This document shows positions 7,063 through 15,722 of a stretch of 48,534 bases of DNA, piece by piece. Every line of letters begins with the position of its first letter. The stretch's first letter is position 1. The stretch is from positions 1 through 48,534 of the forward strand of contig CAAGJN010000017.1 of NCBI GenBank assembly GCA_900770255.1, given 5' to 3'. The position numbers and the translations under genes were made by a program. The notes under the pieces are model-generated. The model had not been told where the DNA came from and did no database searches. It worked only from the letters and a program-made list of their open reading frames with translations. The DNA comes from Clostridia bacterium (GTDB lineage Bacteria > Bacillota > Clostridia > Oscillospirales > Acutalibacteraceae).

Positions 7063-8772
7063 TTAATAGCTGCTGCTACTGTTGCTTATCGCAAGATTTT
7101 CTTTAAAGTCCTTGAGATACGAGCTTAGTGCTCTTTCAAGCCTCTTGTCTTTTTTGGTGAGTTTGTATTCATCGGAATTCTTGAAGTCCTCAAGCTTTTG
7201 CTCAAAGTCTTCGTTGGCCTTGTTGGATCTGATTGTGTCCTTCCAGGCGTAATCCTTGCCGCAGAAATACATGATGTGATAGCCGTAAGAAGACTCGATT
7301 ATTCCGGTGTCGCCGACCTTTCTGCTGCTGTCTACCGCCCAGTCGCGGAATGATTCAACATAGCTTGAGGTGCTGGTGATGCCGGAGATAAGGCCGCCAT
7401 CTTCCGCACTTCCGGTGTCTGCTGATTTCTCTTTCGCAAGAGCTGCAAAGGAGTCTTCGGTCTTTTCGCCGCTCTGCCACTGAGCATAGAGCTCATCGGC
7501 GGTTTTCTTTGCCGCTTCCTTCTCCTCGTCGGTGGCCTCTGAGCTGGAGCTAGTGTCTTCGGTGAACGAAACGAGGATATGTCTTACATTGGAAGCAAGT
7601 CCCGCATAGCTGGGCTTGACGATGTAGAGAACGACATAAGAGGAAACATCATCGCCGCTGCCGATAGTAAATACCTGAACGTCGCCGGCCTTTCTGCTGC
7701 TGTCAAACGCCCAATTTGCAGCATCCTCGGATATATAGGAGGTGATGGTGCTCTTGCTGGTCTCGTCGAGTGCAGTACTGCTGTCAGCGTCGTAGTCCTC
7801 AGATGAGGAGGTGTTCTTTGTGGCCTGATCGAGGAATGCCTGCTCGCTGGTGCTGGCCTCCTTCATAGCCTCAGCCTTGGCCTTGAGCTTTTCATTGGCG
7901 GCCTTCTGACGTTTAGCAAGCTCCTCGTCGGTCTCGTCGTCGTTTGCGGTAAGAGTCTCAACGGCAAAGGTGAAAGTTCTTGCGTCTACACTGTTATATT
8001 CAGAGGGGTTGGCGTCATAGACGGCCTTGATTTCATCCTCGGAATAGGAGTTTGTGAGATTCGTTCCGAGATCTGTCTGGTATCTTGAGATTATCGTCTG
8101 CATCTTGAGCTGCTCGCGAAGGAACTTTTCGTTGACGCCCTTACCCTGGCTGGCTCTGAGATAGGAGTTGAGAGAATAATTGTTATCTGCCGCGGTGGTG
8201 CGAAGCTCCTCGATCTGCTCGTCGATATCAGTCTGCTCGTCGGCGGTGAGTTCATAGCCCGCCTTGACAGCCTCATTATACAGGATCTTGCAGAGCTGGA
8301 GAGTCTCGATGGTCTCATCCTCAATATACTTTGAGAGCTTTATGGAGTTGCCGTCTTCATCGGTCCCGTAATACTGCTCGTCGGGGGACACTGAGGCGTC
8401 GATGCCGATATCATAGCCGTACATCGCATACTGCTGAGCGTATGTATAGATATTCGAAAGATACTGGTTGTAATAATAGATAAACTCAGTCTCAGATATC
8501 TTCATGTCAACAGCGGCGTCGGTGGACTTGTCTCCGACGACCATGACAGTCGTATGCTTTTTGATGACAGCGGTCTCGTCAACTATCTTCCAGACTATGC
8601 CGAAAGCAATGGCGACTGCGAGCACGACGGCGACGACTATCTTAACTGTTTTTGCGATAGCCTTGCTCTTTTCGCTCTTTTTCTTGTTTTTCTTTGCAGA
8701 CTGAGCAAGGCGAGCCTTGCGATCGTCGCGATAGGACTCTGCGGAAGTCCTATGATTATCCTTGTTTGCCAT
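7063..8772 (-). CDS. Membrane-anchored parvulin-type peptidyl-prolyl isomerase (PrsA/SurA-like)
   Basis: Extracytoplasmic foldase of 569 residues. A charged N terminus rich in Lys precedes one membrane helix (I-V-V-A-V-V-L-A-V-A-I-A-F-G-I-V) near residue 50, and a SurA-type N-terminal chaperone region follows. The clear PpiC domain starts at V-R-H-I-L-V-S-F (about residue 390) and contains D-G-G-L-I-S-G and Y-G-Y-H-I-M-Y-F. A short sequence, W-A-[FV]-D-S-S-R-K-[AV]-G-D, occurs twice, once before and once inside this domain, suggesting a degenerate first parvulin repeat. An ATG nine bases earlier is possible, but AAAAGGA is spaced correctly only for the ATG at 8772. There is no lipobox, unlike PrsA. 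Confidence 0.85.
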   Translation of the reverse strand: MANKDNHRTSAESYRDDRKARLAQSAKKNKKKSEKSKAIAKTVKIVVAVVLAVAIAFGIVWKIVDETAVIKKHTTVMVVGDKSTDAAVDMKISETEFIYYYNQYLSNIYTYAQQYAMYGYDIGIDASVSPDEQYYGTDEDGNSIKLSKYIEDETIETLQLCKILYNEAVKAGYELTADEQTDIDEQIEELRTTAADNNYSLNSYLRASQGKGVNEKFLREQLKMQTIISRYQTDLGTNLTNSYSEDEIKAVYDANPSEYNSVDARTFTFAVETLTANDDETDEELAKRQKAANEKLKAKAEAMKEASTSEQAFLDQATKNTSSSEDYDADSSTALDETSKSTITSYISEDAANWAFDSSRKAGDVQVFTIGSGDDVSSYVVLYIVKPSYAGLASNVRHILVSFTEDTSSSSEATDEEKEAAKKTADELYAQWQSGEKTEDSFAALAKEKSADTGSAEDGGLISGITSTSSYVESFRDWAVDSSRKVGDTGIIESSYGYHIMYFCGKDYAWKDTIRSNKANEDFEQKLEDFKNSDEYKLTKKDKRLERALSSYLKDFKENLAISNSSSSY

Positions 8773-8804
8773 TTCCTTCATCCTTTTCTGTTAAGGTTCT
8801 TTGA

Positions 8805-8821
8805 ACCGAATTCGATTCGGT
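8805..8821. repeat. Inverted repeat in the foldase 5' untranslated region
   Basis: ACCGAAT (8805-8811) and ATTCGGT (8815-8821) around the three bases TCG. It lies between the predicted promoter and the start codon of the foldase gene, so it could be an operator or a leader hairpin. Confidence 0.45.
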
Positions 8822-8835
8822 GGACTAACATTCTT

Positions 8836-8864
8836 ATTTTATACTATTTAGTTGATTTTTACAA
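8836..8864 (-). promoter_or_regulatory. Predicted promoter of the foldase gene
   Basis: Minus strand: TTGTAA (8864-8859), 17-base spacer, TAAAAT (8841-8836), overlapping TATAAAAT. It would give a leader of about 60 bases that contains the inverted repeat at 8805-8821. Confidence 0.5.
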
Positions 8865-8915
8865 GCCGTAAAATGCAAGTTTTATACTAGTTTATATTTA
8901 GTTCATAACTTATTA

Positions 8916-9878
8916 TCAAAGTTCACCGCGCAGAAAAGCGTCTTTAAACCACACGTTTTCGACCTTGAATTCCTTGCCGTTTAGGTAGTTGAGCGCTTGC
9001 GCGTCAGTCCGGAAATCGAATTTGATAGCGTATGAATATAAGAATTGTTTTTTATATCCGCTCTCTCTGTTCATCGAGTTGCGCCCGTATTTACCGTCGC
9101 CGAGCAAGGGGTGGCCGATTGAGGCAAAGTGCGCTCTTATCTGATGCGTGCGCCCGGTCAGAAGCTCGATTTCTACAAGGCTCATGTTTTCATTTTCTGC
9201 AAGCACGCGGTATTTTGTCCTGATCTCCTTTGCGCCGTTTGCGGGATGATCGAGCACCTTGACGAGGTTTTTCTTCTCATCCTTTATCAGCCATCCGTGC
9301 AGAATGTTCTCCTTGTTCTTAAGCGTGCCGTGAATGACGCAGAGGTAAAATTTTCTGATCTCCCTGTCCTTGAGCTTACGGTTCATTATCCGCAACGCCT
9401 CGGCGTTTTTTGCCGCCATGACTATGCCGCCTGTGTTGCGGTCGATCCTGTTGATAAGCGCGGGAGCAAACGAGTTTTCGTCCGACGGGTCATAGCTGCC
9501 CTTCTCGTAGAGATATCGCTTTATGCGCGTGAGCAGGGTGTCGTTATATTCCCGCTCGTCCGGGTGCGAAAGCAGGCCGACCTTTTTGTCAACAAGTATG
9601 ATATTGTCGTCCTCGTAGAGAACTTTGAGCTCCTTTGATGCGTGCATGAAGTCGTATCTGTCAAACCTCTGCTCAAAGAATTCATCGTTTATGTACATAT
9701 CTACCGTATCGCCCTCACTCAGGCGCGTAGATATTTCACAGCGCTTGCCGTTGAGCTTTATTCGCTTTAATCTGATGTACTTGTACATCAGCGAATCCGG
9801 CAGATTGGGAACGGTTTTTTTTATAAATTTGTCAATGCGCTGATTGGCGTCGTTTTTTCCTATGCTAAAGCTTTTCAA
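8916..9878 (-). CDS. RluA-family 23S rRNA-type pseudouridine synthase
   Basis: Pseudouridine synthase of 320 residues with an N-terminal S4 RNA-binding domain (R-I-D-K-F-I-K-K, then I-K-L-N-G-K-R) and the RluA catalytic motif N-R-I-D-R-N-T-G-G-I-V, where the Asp is the nucleophile. R-T-H-Q-I-R-A-H-F-A near residue 240 is the second signature. The start is a TTG at 9878 preceded by GGAGG with eight bases spacing; only three bases separate it from the upstream trxB-like stop, so the two are co-transcribed. The target uridine cannot be assigned; a second paralogue (rluD) lies at 22925-23863. Confidence 0.9.
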   Translation of the reverse strand: MKSFSIGKNDANQRIDKFIKKTVPNLPDSLMYKYIRLKRIKLNGKRCEISTRLSEGDTVDMYINDEFFEQRFDRYDFMHASKELKVLYEDDNIILVDKKVGLLSHPDEREYNDTLLTRIKRYLYEKGSYDPSDENSFAPALINRIDRNTGGIVMAAKNAEALRIMNRKLKDREIRKFYLCVIHGTLKNKENILHGWLIKDEKKNLVKVLDHPANGAKEIRTKYRVLAENENMSLVEIELLTGRTHQIRAHFASIGHPLLGDGKYGRNSMNRESGYKKQFLYSYAIKFDFRTDAQALNYLNGKEFKVENVWFKDAFLRGEL

Positions 9879-9881
9879 CAG

Positions 9882-10760
9882 TCAGTCCTCCCGCTTTTTC
9901 AGCGACTTCACATACTTTATCGCGCTCATTGCAGCTTTTGCACCCTCGCCGACGGCAACGCTCACCTGCAGCAGTCCGCCGGTGCAGTCACCCGCGGCAT
10001 AAAGCCCTGGCAGCCCTGTTGACATGCTGTCGTCCACGACTATTGCGCTGCCGTTTACGGGCGCGCCGACTTTTTTTGCAAGATCTCCGGCCGCAGCGCT
10101 GCCGAGCGCTATGAACAGCCCGGATATATCAAGGCTTGTCCCGTCGGTAAATCTGATACCGCTGAGCCTGCTCTCCCCATAAAGAGAGTCGATAGGCGTT
10201 TCGATGATCTTTACTTCTTTGCCGAATTCAACCTCCGGAGCCGCCCCATTTGTCAAAAGTGTAATGCTTTTGGCAACGCCTGAGAGCGCGCCCATTTCAT
10301 GCAACGCGTATGCGCCGCTGCCGAGTACGGCGACGTCCTTGCCGCGATAAAAGAACGCATCGCATACTGCACAGTAGCTGACGCCCTTTCCCTCAAATTC
10401 TTTTATGCCGGGTAGATTGACGCTTCTGCGCGCCGAGCCGGTCGAGATTATGACGGCGGGGGACTGATATTCGTTTTCAGCGCAGGAAACCGTATATTTG
10501 TCCTCCCAGCTTATCGAAAATACCTCTTCGCGGCAGATGTCTGCGCCGAGAGACAGCGCCTGCGTGATGCCTTTTTCAACAAGCTCGCTTCCGGACAAAG
10601 TCCCGACACCGAAATAGTTTTCTATTTTATCCGCTTTCGTCAGAGCGCCGCCGTCCTTGCCGATGACTGCGCAGGAGAGTCCGGCGCGTCTGACATAGAG
10701 TGCAGCTGAAAGCCCGGCGGGGCCGCATCCGATGATCGTCACGTCATAAGTCTTAACCAT
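9882..10760 (-). CDS. Thioredoxin-reductase-like flavoprotein, probably not NADPH-dependent
   Basis: FAD-dependent disulfide reductase of 292 residues, slightly short for TrxB. The FAD site I-I-G-C-G-P-A-G-L-S-A-A, the redox pair C-A-V-C-D and the C-terminal A-A-G-D-C-T-G-G are intact. In the NADPH domain the usual G-G-G-x-S-A-x-E-E is replaced by L-G-S-G-A-Y-A-L-H-E-M, and the H-R-R-x-x-x-R phosphate-binding motif is missing (L-L-T-N-G-A-A-P-E-V instead). This is the pattern of ferredoxin-dependent flavin thioredoxin reductases known from Clostridium. That electron donor is inferred. GGAGG precedes the ATG. Confidence 0.82.
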   Translation of the reverse strand: MVKTYDVTIIGCGPAGLSAALYVRRAGLSCAVIGKDGGALTKADKIENYFGVGTLSGSELVEKGITQALSLGADICREEVFSISWEDKYTVSCAENEYQSPAVIISTGSARRSVNLPGIKEFEGKGVSYCAVCDAFFYRGKDVAVLGSGAYALHEMGALSGVAKSITLLTNGAAPEVEFGKEVKIIETPIDSLYGESRLSGIRFTDGTSLDISGLFIALGSAAAGDLAKKVGAPVNGSAIVVDDSMSTGLPGLYAAGDCTGGLLQVSVAVGEGAKAAMSAIKYVKSLKKRED

Positions 10761-11094
10761 AGTTCCTCCGAGAGTAATAAAATATACGCAGTAATTATAC
10801 CTTATTTTTACGCCTATTGATACCCTTGAGTCTGAAAATTTTCAGATTTATCACCTGCTTTTGCATCTGATAAGAGCAATCGCCGTATGAACGGCCGTTT
10901 TTTCTTCTGATTTGCACCTCAATATCCGAATTTGATTAGAAGCTTCAGGCCACTGTGCGCCGGTGAGTGTTGTATTTAAGATTTTTGTAAAATAACAGAA
11001 TAAAGTGCGGTTTTTAAAGATTAACGCTTGTATAAATCGGCTTTTCGTTGTATAATAAACTGATAAAAAATGTTTGTTTCGGAGGATAACAGAA
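10761..11094. other. 334-base gap between divergent genes: promoters, palindrome and a lone hairpin
   Basis: No gene is apparent. A minus-strand TATAAT (10799-10794) can serve the reductase gene. A perfect 16-base palindrome, TCTGAAAATTTTCAGA, sits at 10831-10846. A small plus-strand hairpin (GCCGT at 10882-10886, ACGGC at 10891-10895) is followed by CG and six T. The miaB promoter is at 11028-11056. Bases 10904-11027 hold nothing I recognise. Confidence 0.5.
11028..11056 (+). promoter_or_regulatory. Predicted promoter of the miaB-led gene run
   Basis: TTGTAT (11028-11033), 17-base spacer, TATAAT (11051-11056). It lies 38 bases before the miaB start and may drive much of the gene run that follows. 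Confidence 0.7.
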
Positions 11095-12522
11095 TTGCCG
11101 CTTACCAAAGACAAAAACATCAATGTTCCGCAGGAAGAACTTGACAGACAGATGGAATATTGCGGACTTGTACACACGGTACTTGAGACGCGGCTTGACG
11201 GGCGCAGACCCATGGCATATGTTCACACCTTCGGCTGTCAGGGCAATGTTGCCGACAGCGAACGCCTGAAAGGCCTGCTTGAGCAGATGGGTTTCGGATT
11301 TGCCGATGAGCCCGAAAATGCGGATATTTCGCTGTTTAACACCTGCGCAGTACGCGAGCATGCGGAGGACAGGCTGTTCGGCAATGTCGGAGCGCTCAAG
11401 AAGATTAAGGAGAAGAACCCCGATTTCAAGATAATTCTCTGCGGCTGTATGATGCAGCAGGAGAGAATAGCGCAGAAGATACAGCGGAGCTATCCCTTTG
11501 TCGATATAGTTTTCGGTACTCATGCGGCTTATAAATTTCCCGAGCTGCTGTACCGCGCCCTCTCGACAGGTAAGAGGGTATTCGACATAGAAAATTCTGA
11601 CGGAGTTATAGCAGAGGATCTTCCGCTGCACAGGGACAGCACGTTTAAGGCATGGCTGCCGATAATGTACGGCTGCAACAATTTCTGCACCTATTGTATA
11701 GTCCCTTATGTCCGCGGCCGTGAGCGCAGCCGCAGCAGCGATGTGATAATCAAAGAGGCGCGTGGGCTCGTTGAGAACGGCTACAAGGAAATAACCCTGC
11801 TCGGTCAGAATGTAAATTCCTACGGCAACGACCGCGAGGGGGAGATCAATTTTTCCGCTTTACTGCGCGAGATAAACGCGATAGACGGCGATTTCATTAT
11901 CCGCTTTATGACCTCGCACCCCAAGGACTGCACGCATGAGCTGCTAGATACCATGGCTCAGTGCAACAAGGTTGCAAAGCATCTGCATCTGCCCGTCCAA
12001 TGCGGCAATAACCGCGTGCTCAAGGCGATGAACAGGGGATATACGGCCGAAAAATATCTCTCGCTGCTTGAATATGCCCGCTCGATTATGCCGGAGCTTT
12101 CCGTTACGAGCGATATCATAGTCGGCTTTCCGGGCGAGACTTACGAGGAATTTCTCGATACTGTAAAGCTGGTGGAAAAGGCGCAGTATACCTCGCTCTA
12201 TACCTTTATTTTCTCACCCCGCGAGGGTACGAAAGCTGCAAAAATGGACGACCCCGTCTCTCGCGCGGAGAAGGGTCGATGGTTCTCGGAGCTCTGCGCG
12301 GCGCAGGAGAAAATAGCCGCCGCGCGCACCGCCGATATGGTTGGCAGGAAGTACCGCGTGCTCTGCGAGTCAAAGGCGAAAAAGGACGGATTTATTTCCG
12401 GTAGAACGCAGGGCAATATAATAATCGAGTTTCCGGCCGACGAGTCTGTGATAGGCACTTTCAGAACGGTGAAGGTTACCGAGGCGCTGATCTGGATGCT
12501 CAAGGGTGAACTCGCGGACTGA
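11095..12522 (+). CDS. miaB: tRNA-2-methylthio-N6-dimethylallyladenosine synthase MiaB
   Basis: Radical SAM methylthiotransferase of 475 residues that adds a methylthio group to i6A37 of tRNAs. The N-terminal UPF0004 domain has its three cluster cysteines (F-G-C-Q-G-N, N-T-C-A-V-R, C-G-C-M). The SAM motif is G-C-N-N-F-C-T-Y-C, and a C-terminal TRAM-like stretch (G-R-K-Y-R-V-L-C-E to the end) completes the protein. The best start is TTG 11095, nine bases after GGAGG; an earlier in-frame TTG at 11074 lies upstream of that site. miaA, which makes the i6A substrate, is encoded further along the same run (17713-18684). Confidence 0.94.
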   Translation: MPLTKDKNINVPQEELDRQMEYCGLVHTVLETRLDGRRPMAYVHTFGCQGNVADSERLKGLLEQMGFGFADEPENADISLFNTCAVREHAEDRLFGNVGALKKIKEKNPDFKIILCGCMMQQERIAQKIQRSYPFVDIVFGTHAAYKFPELLYRALSTGKRVFDIENSDGVIAEDLPLHRDSTFKAWLPIMYGCNNFCTYCIVPYVRGRERSRSSDVIIKEARGLVENGYKEITLLGQNVNSYGNDREGEINFSALLREINAIDGDFIIRFMTSHPKDCTHELLDTMAQCNKVAKHLHLPVQCGNNRVLKAMNRGYTAEKYLSLLEYARSIMPELSVTSDIIVGFPGETYEEFLDTVKLVEKAQYTSLYTFIFSPREGTKAAKMDDPVSRAEKGRWFSELCAAQEKIAAARTADMVGRKYRVLCESKAKKDGFISGRTQGNIIIEFPADESVIGTFRTVKVTEALIWMLKGELAD

Positions 12523-12590
12523 AGACTAAGTTATATCTCCGCAGAGCGGATTAATGATATAAGATAAAATACTTTCTAAGGAGTAAAGTT

Positions 12591-12998
12591 ATGGACATCA
12601 TCAAACTTACAAGAGAGCTCGGTGCAGCGATTCAGCAGGATGATAGGTACGCTAAGTTCCAGGCGGCACAGAAGGCCAACGAAGAGGATAAGGATCTCAA
12701 CGAGCTCATGGGCAAGATCCAGCTCGTCCATATGTCCTATCAGCACGAGGCATCCAAGGATGACGCCAACGAGCAGAAGCTTGCGGCTTATGAGACAGAG
12801 TTCAACGATCTTTATAAAAAGGTCATGGAAAATGAGCATATGCGCGACTATGAGGTTGCAAGGGCCGAGATCGATCAGATGATGCACTACATCACCGGCA
12901 TCCTTGCGCTCTGCATCCAGGGCGAAGATCCAGAAACCTGCGAGCCCGAGGAAGAGCATCATTGCGGTGGAGACTGCTCCGGCTGCTCCGGCTGCTGA
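12591..12998 (+). CDS. YlbF/YmcA (Ric) family protein with a cysteine-rich C-terminal tail
   Basis: Helical protein of 135 residues of the Com_YlbF family. In Bacillus, YlbF and YmcA (RicF and RicA) act with RicT on mRNA maturation by RNase Y and affect competence, biofilm and sporulation. The position between miaB and mutS matches that of ymcA in Bacillus (ymcB-ymcA-cotE-mutS-mutL). After an amphipathic helical body rich in Glu and Lys, the tail from about residue 115 carries C-E-P-E-E-E-H-H-C-G-G-D-C-S-G-C-S-G-C, suited to binding an Fe-S cluster or zinc. AAGGAG lies seven bases before the ATG. Confidence 0.85.
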   Translation: MDIIKLTRELGAAIQQDDRYAKFQAAQKANEEDKDLNELMGKIQLVHMSYQHEASKDDANEQKLAAYETEFNDLYKKVMENEHMRDYEVARAEIDQMMHYITGILALCIQGEDPETCEPEEEHHCGGDCSGCSGC

Positions 12999-13009
12999 GT
13001 TTGATTTTT

Positions 13010-13037
13010 TGCTCCGTGGGGCAGTTCCCGCGGAGCA
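13010..13037 (+). terminator. Hairpin between ylbF-like gene and mutS
   Basis: An 11-bp stem (13010-13020 with 13027-13037, one G-U pair) and a 6-base loop. The following T5 is five bases away (GACAGCTTTTT), so termination is likely partial or the hairpin marks an RNA processing site. Confidence 0.45.
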
Positions 13038-13088
13038 GACAGCTTTTTCATTTTGCGGCGCTGACCGCTGAGAGGACGGTATATCGGA

Positions 13089-15707
13089 ATGGCAGAGCTT
13101 TCTCCGATGATGAAGCAGTATTTTGAAACAAAGAAAAAATATCCCGACACGATCCTGATGTTCAGACTCGGCGATTTCTACGAGATGTTTTTTGACGACG
13201 CAGTTACCGTTTCGCGTGAACTGGAGCTTGTGCTGACCGGCAGATCCTGCGGCCAGGAGGAGCGCGCCCCGATGTGCGGCGTACCGTTTCACAGCGCTGA
13301 CAGCTACATGGCGCGTCTTGTAGCCAAAGGCTATAAGGTGGCTATATGCGAGCAGATGGAGGACCCTGCGCTTGCAAAGGGCCTGGTCAAGCGCGAGGTA
13401 GTCAGAGTTCTGACTCCGGGCACCGTTATTGAGAACAGCATGCTCAATGAGAGCAAGAACAACTTCCTTGCAAGTCTGTTTTTTGCAGGGGAGAACGCCG
13501 GCGTGTGCTTTGTAGACGTTTCCACAGGCAGCGTCAATCTCACCGAGCTTACGGCTCCCGGTCTGCCCGATAAGATCATAAACGAGCTGGGCAGGTTTAT
13601 GCCCAGTGAGATAGTCTTTAATTCAGCTTCGTCCTCTCTGACAAAGGTTTTCTCATTTATATCAAACAAAACCGAGGCTCTCGCACAGGAGCTCGGCGAT
13701 GAATATTTTGACGTGCAGGGCAGCACGGATATAATACTTGCCCACTTCAAGAAAGACGGCCTTTCCGAGCTAGATCTCAGCAATTCGAGTGCAGCCGTGC
13801 CGGCGCTCGGCGCTGCGCTCAGATATCTGAGCGAGGTTCAGAGAAACGATCTTGAGAATATAGCGGAGATATCGTTTTATTCGGAGCTCAATTTCATGCG
13901 CCTCGATGTTGCCGCGCTGCGCAATCTGGAGATAGTCGAAACTATCAGGAACCGTGAAAAGAGGGGTTCGCTGCTCTGGGTGCTTGACAAAACGCGCACT
14001 CCGATGGGCAAGCGTATGATCCGTTCGTGGCTCGAACGTCCGCTTCTGAGTATGGCGCGTATATCAAAGCGGCATAACGCCGTGGCGGAGCTCGTATCTC
14101 AGCCTGTTACAAGGCAGGAGCTCAGCGAGTCCATGGCGGGCATACACGACCTCGAACGCCTTATAACGAGGATATCCTTCGGCACCGCCGGCGCAAAGGA
14201 TCTGCGCGCTCTCGCTCTTGCGGCCTCGTGCCTGCCGGAACTTAAAGAAAAGGTGTCTACTCTCGGCTCATCGCTCATGAAAGAGAGTGCGGAGAATATT
14301 GATACGCTCTCAGATATATATGAGCTCATAGACGCCGCGATAGTTGATGAGCCTCCGTTCTCCGTGCGCGAGGGCGGGATGATAAAGGATGGCTTCCACC
14401 CGGAGCTCGACTCCCTGCGCGATATTGTGCTCAACGGCAAGGATTATATTGCCGCTATCCAGCAGCAGGAGCAGGAGCGCACGGGCATAGCCAAGCTTAA
14501 AATAGGATATAACAGGGTATTCGGCTACTACATAGAAGTCCCGAACTCATATAAGGAGCTCGTACCCGATGAATATATAAGAAAACAGACTCTTGCAAAC
14601 TGCGAAAGATTTATAACGCAGGAGCTCAAGGACCTTGAGGCTAAGGTACTCGGAGCGCAGGACAGGATCGTTAAGCTCGAATATGAGATATTTGACGATA
14701 TCAGAAAGCGCACCGCTGCGGAGCTCCCGCGCGTTCAGCGCACCGCTGCGGCCGTGGCACAGCTCGACGTCCTCTGCTCGTTTGCACAGGTTGCGCTTGA
14801 GAACAATTATGTCTGCCCGCAGATGTCTGCTGAGCCTGTAATCAGGATATCCGAGGGGCGTCACCCGGTTGTCGAAAAGATGCTCGACGGCGAGCCGTTC
14901 GTCCCCAATGATACGATACTCGATTGCGGAGATAACCGCTGTGCGATCATAACGGGTCCCAATATGGCCGGCAAGTCCACATATATGCGCCAGGTTGCGC
15001 TCATCTGCGTTATGGCGCAGGCAGGAAGCTTCGTGCCCGCTGAGAGCGCCGAGCTCGGTATAGTTGACAGCGTGTTTACCCGCATAGGCGCATCTGACGA
15101 TCTCTCCGCCGGTCAATCAACCTTCATGGTTGAGATGAGCGAGGTCGCCTCTATCCTCAATAACGCTACATCGAAGAGCCTTATTATATTCGATGAGATA
15201 GGCAGAGGTACGTCTACATTCGACGGCATGAGCATAGCGCGAGCCGTGCTTGAGTTTGCCGCGGATAAAAAGCGTATCGGAGCAAAGACGATGTTTGCTA
15301 CTCATTACCATGAGCTCACCGAACTCGAGGGTCAGATAGACGGAGTGAAGAATTATAACATCGCCGTTAAAAAGCGCGGCGACGATATAACCTTCCTGCG
15401 CCGCATCGTCCGCGGAGGGGCCGACGGAAGCTACGGCATTGAAGTCGCAAAGCTTGCGGGCGTGCCCAAGCCCGTAGTTGAAAGGGCAAAGAAGGTACTT
15501 AAGGAGCTTGAGAAGAGCGGACTTGTGCTCGTGCGCGACCGTGAGCCTGATATGGTTGTGCAGTCTGAAACGGCACAGATGTCATTTGGCCAGAACAATT
15601 CAAACGAGATTGTTGAAAAGCTGAAAACGCTTGATGTAAACACGCTGACGCCTATTGAAGCCATGAGTGTGCTCTACGATCTGACAAAGAGCGCAAAAGA
15701 AATATAA
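13089..15707 (+). CDS. mutS: DNA mismatch repair protein MutS
   Basis: Mismatch recognition ATPase of 872 residues, typical MutS1 length. The mismatch-binding F-x-E motif appears as G-D-F-Y-E-M-F near residue 35. The ATPase domain has Walker A I-T-G-P-N-M-A-G-K-S-T-Y-M-R-Q, Walker B S-L-I-I-F-D-E-I-G-R-G-T-S-T and F-A-T-H-Y-H-E-L. The C terminus ends in the helix-turn-helix dimerisation region (T-P-I-E-A-M-S-V-L-Y-D-L). mutL follows after 15 bases, so they are an operon. No frameshift or missing motif is seen. Confidence 0.97.
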   Translation: MAELSPMMKQYFETKKKYPDTILMFRLGDFYEMFFDDAVTVSRELELVLTGRSCGQEERAPMCGVPFHSADSYMARLVAKGYKVAICEQMEDPALAKGLVKREVVRVLTPGTVIENSMLNESKNNFLASLFFAGENAGVCFVDVSTGSVNLTELTAPGLPDKIINELGRFMPSEIVFNSASSSLTKVFSFISNKTEALAQELGDEYFDVQGSTDIILAHFKKDGLSELDLSNSSAAVPALGAALRYLSEVQRNDLENIAEISFYSELNFMRLDVAALRNLEIVETIRNREKRGSLLWVLDKTRTPMGKRMIRSWLERPLLSMARISKRHNAVAELVSQPVTRQELSESMAGIHDLERLITRISFGTAGAKDLRALALAASCLPELKEKVSTLGSSLMKESAENIDTLSDIYELIDAAIVDEPPFSVREGGMIKDGFHPELDSLRDIVLNGKDYIAAIQQQEQERTGIAKLKIGYNRVFGYYIEVPNSYKELVPDEYIRKQTLANCERFITQELKDLEAKVLGAQDRIVKLEYEIFDDIRKRTAAELPRVQRTAAAVAQLDVLCSFAQVALENNYVCPQMSAEPVIRISEGRHPVVEKMLDGEPFVPNDTILDCGDNRCAIITGPNMAGKSTYMRQVALICVMAQAGSFVPAESAELGIVDSVFTRIGASDDLSAGQSTFMVEMSEVASILNNATSKSLIIFDEIGRGTSTFDGMSIARAVLEFAADKKRIGAKTMFATHYHELTELEGQIDGVKNYNIAVKKRGDDITFLRRIVRGGADGSYGIEVAKLAGVPKPVVERAKKVLKELEKSGLVLVRDREPDMVVQSETAQMSFGQNNSNEIVEKLKTLDVNTLTPIEAMSVLYDLTKSAKEI

Positions 15708-15722
15708 TTTCCGGAGGAAACT

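Noticed and set aside
12537..12549. TCCGC-AGA-GCGGA hairpin after miaB as a terminator
   Set aside because: The stem is only five pairs with a 3-base loop and no T-run follows, so it is not called.
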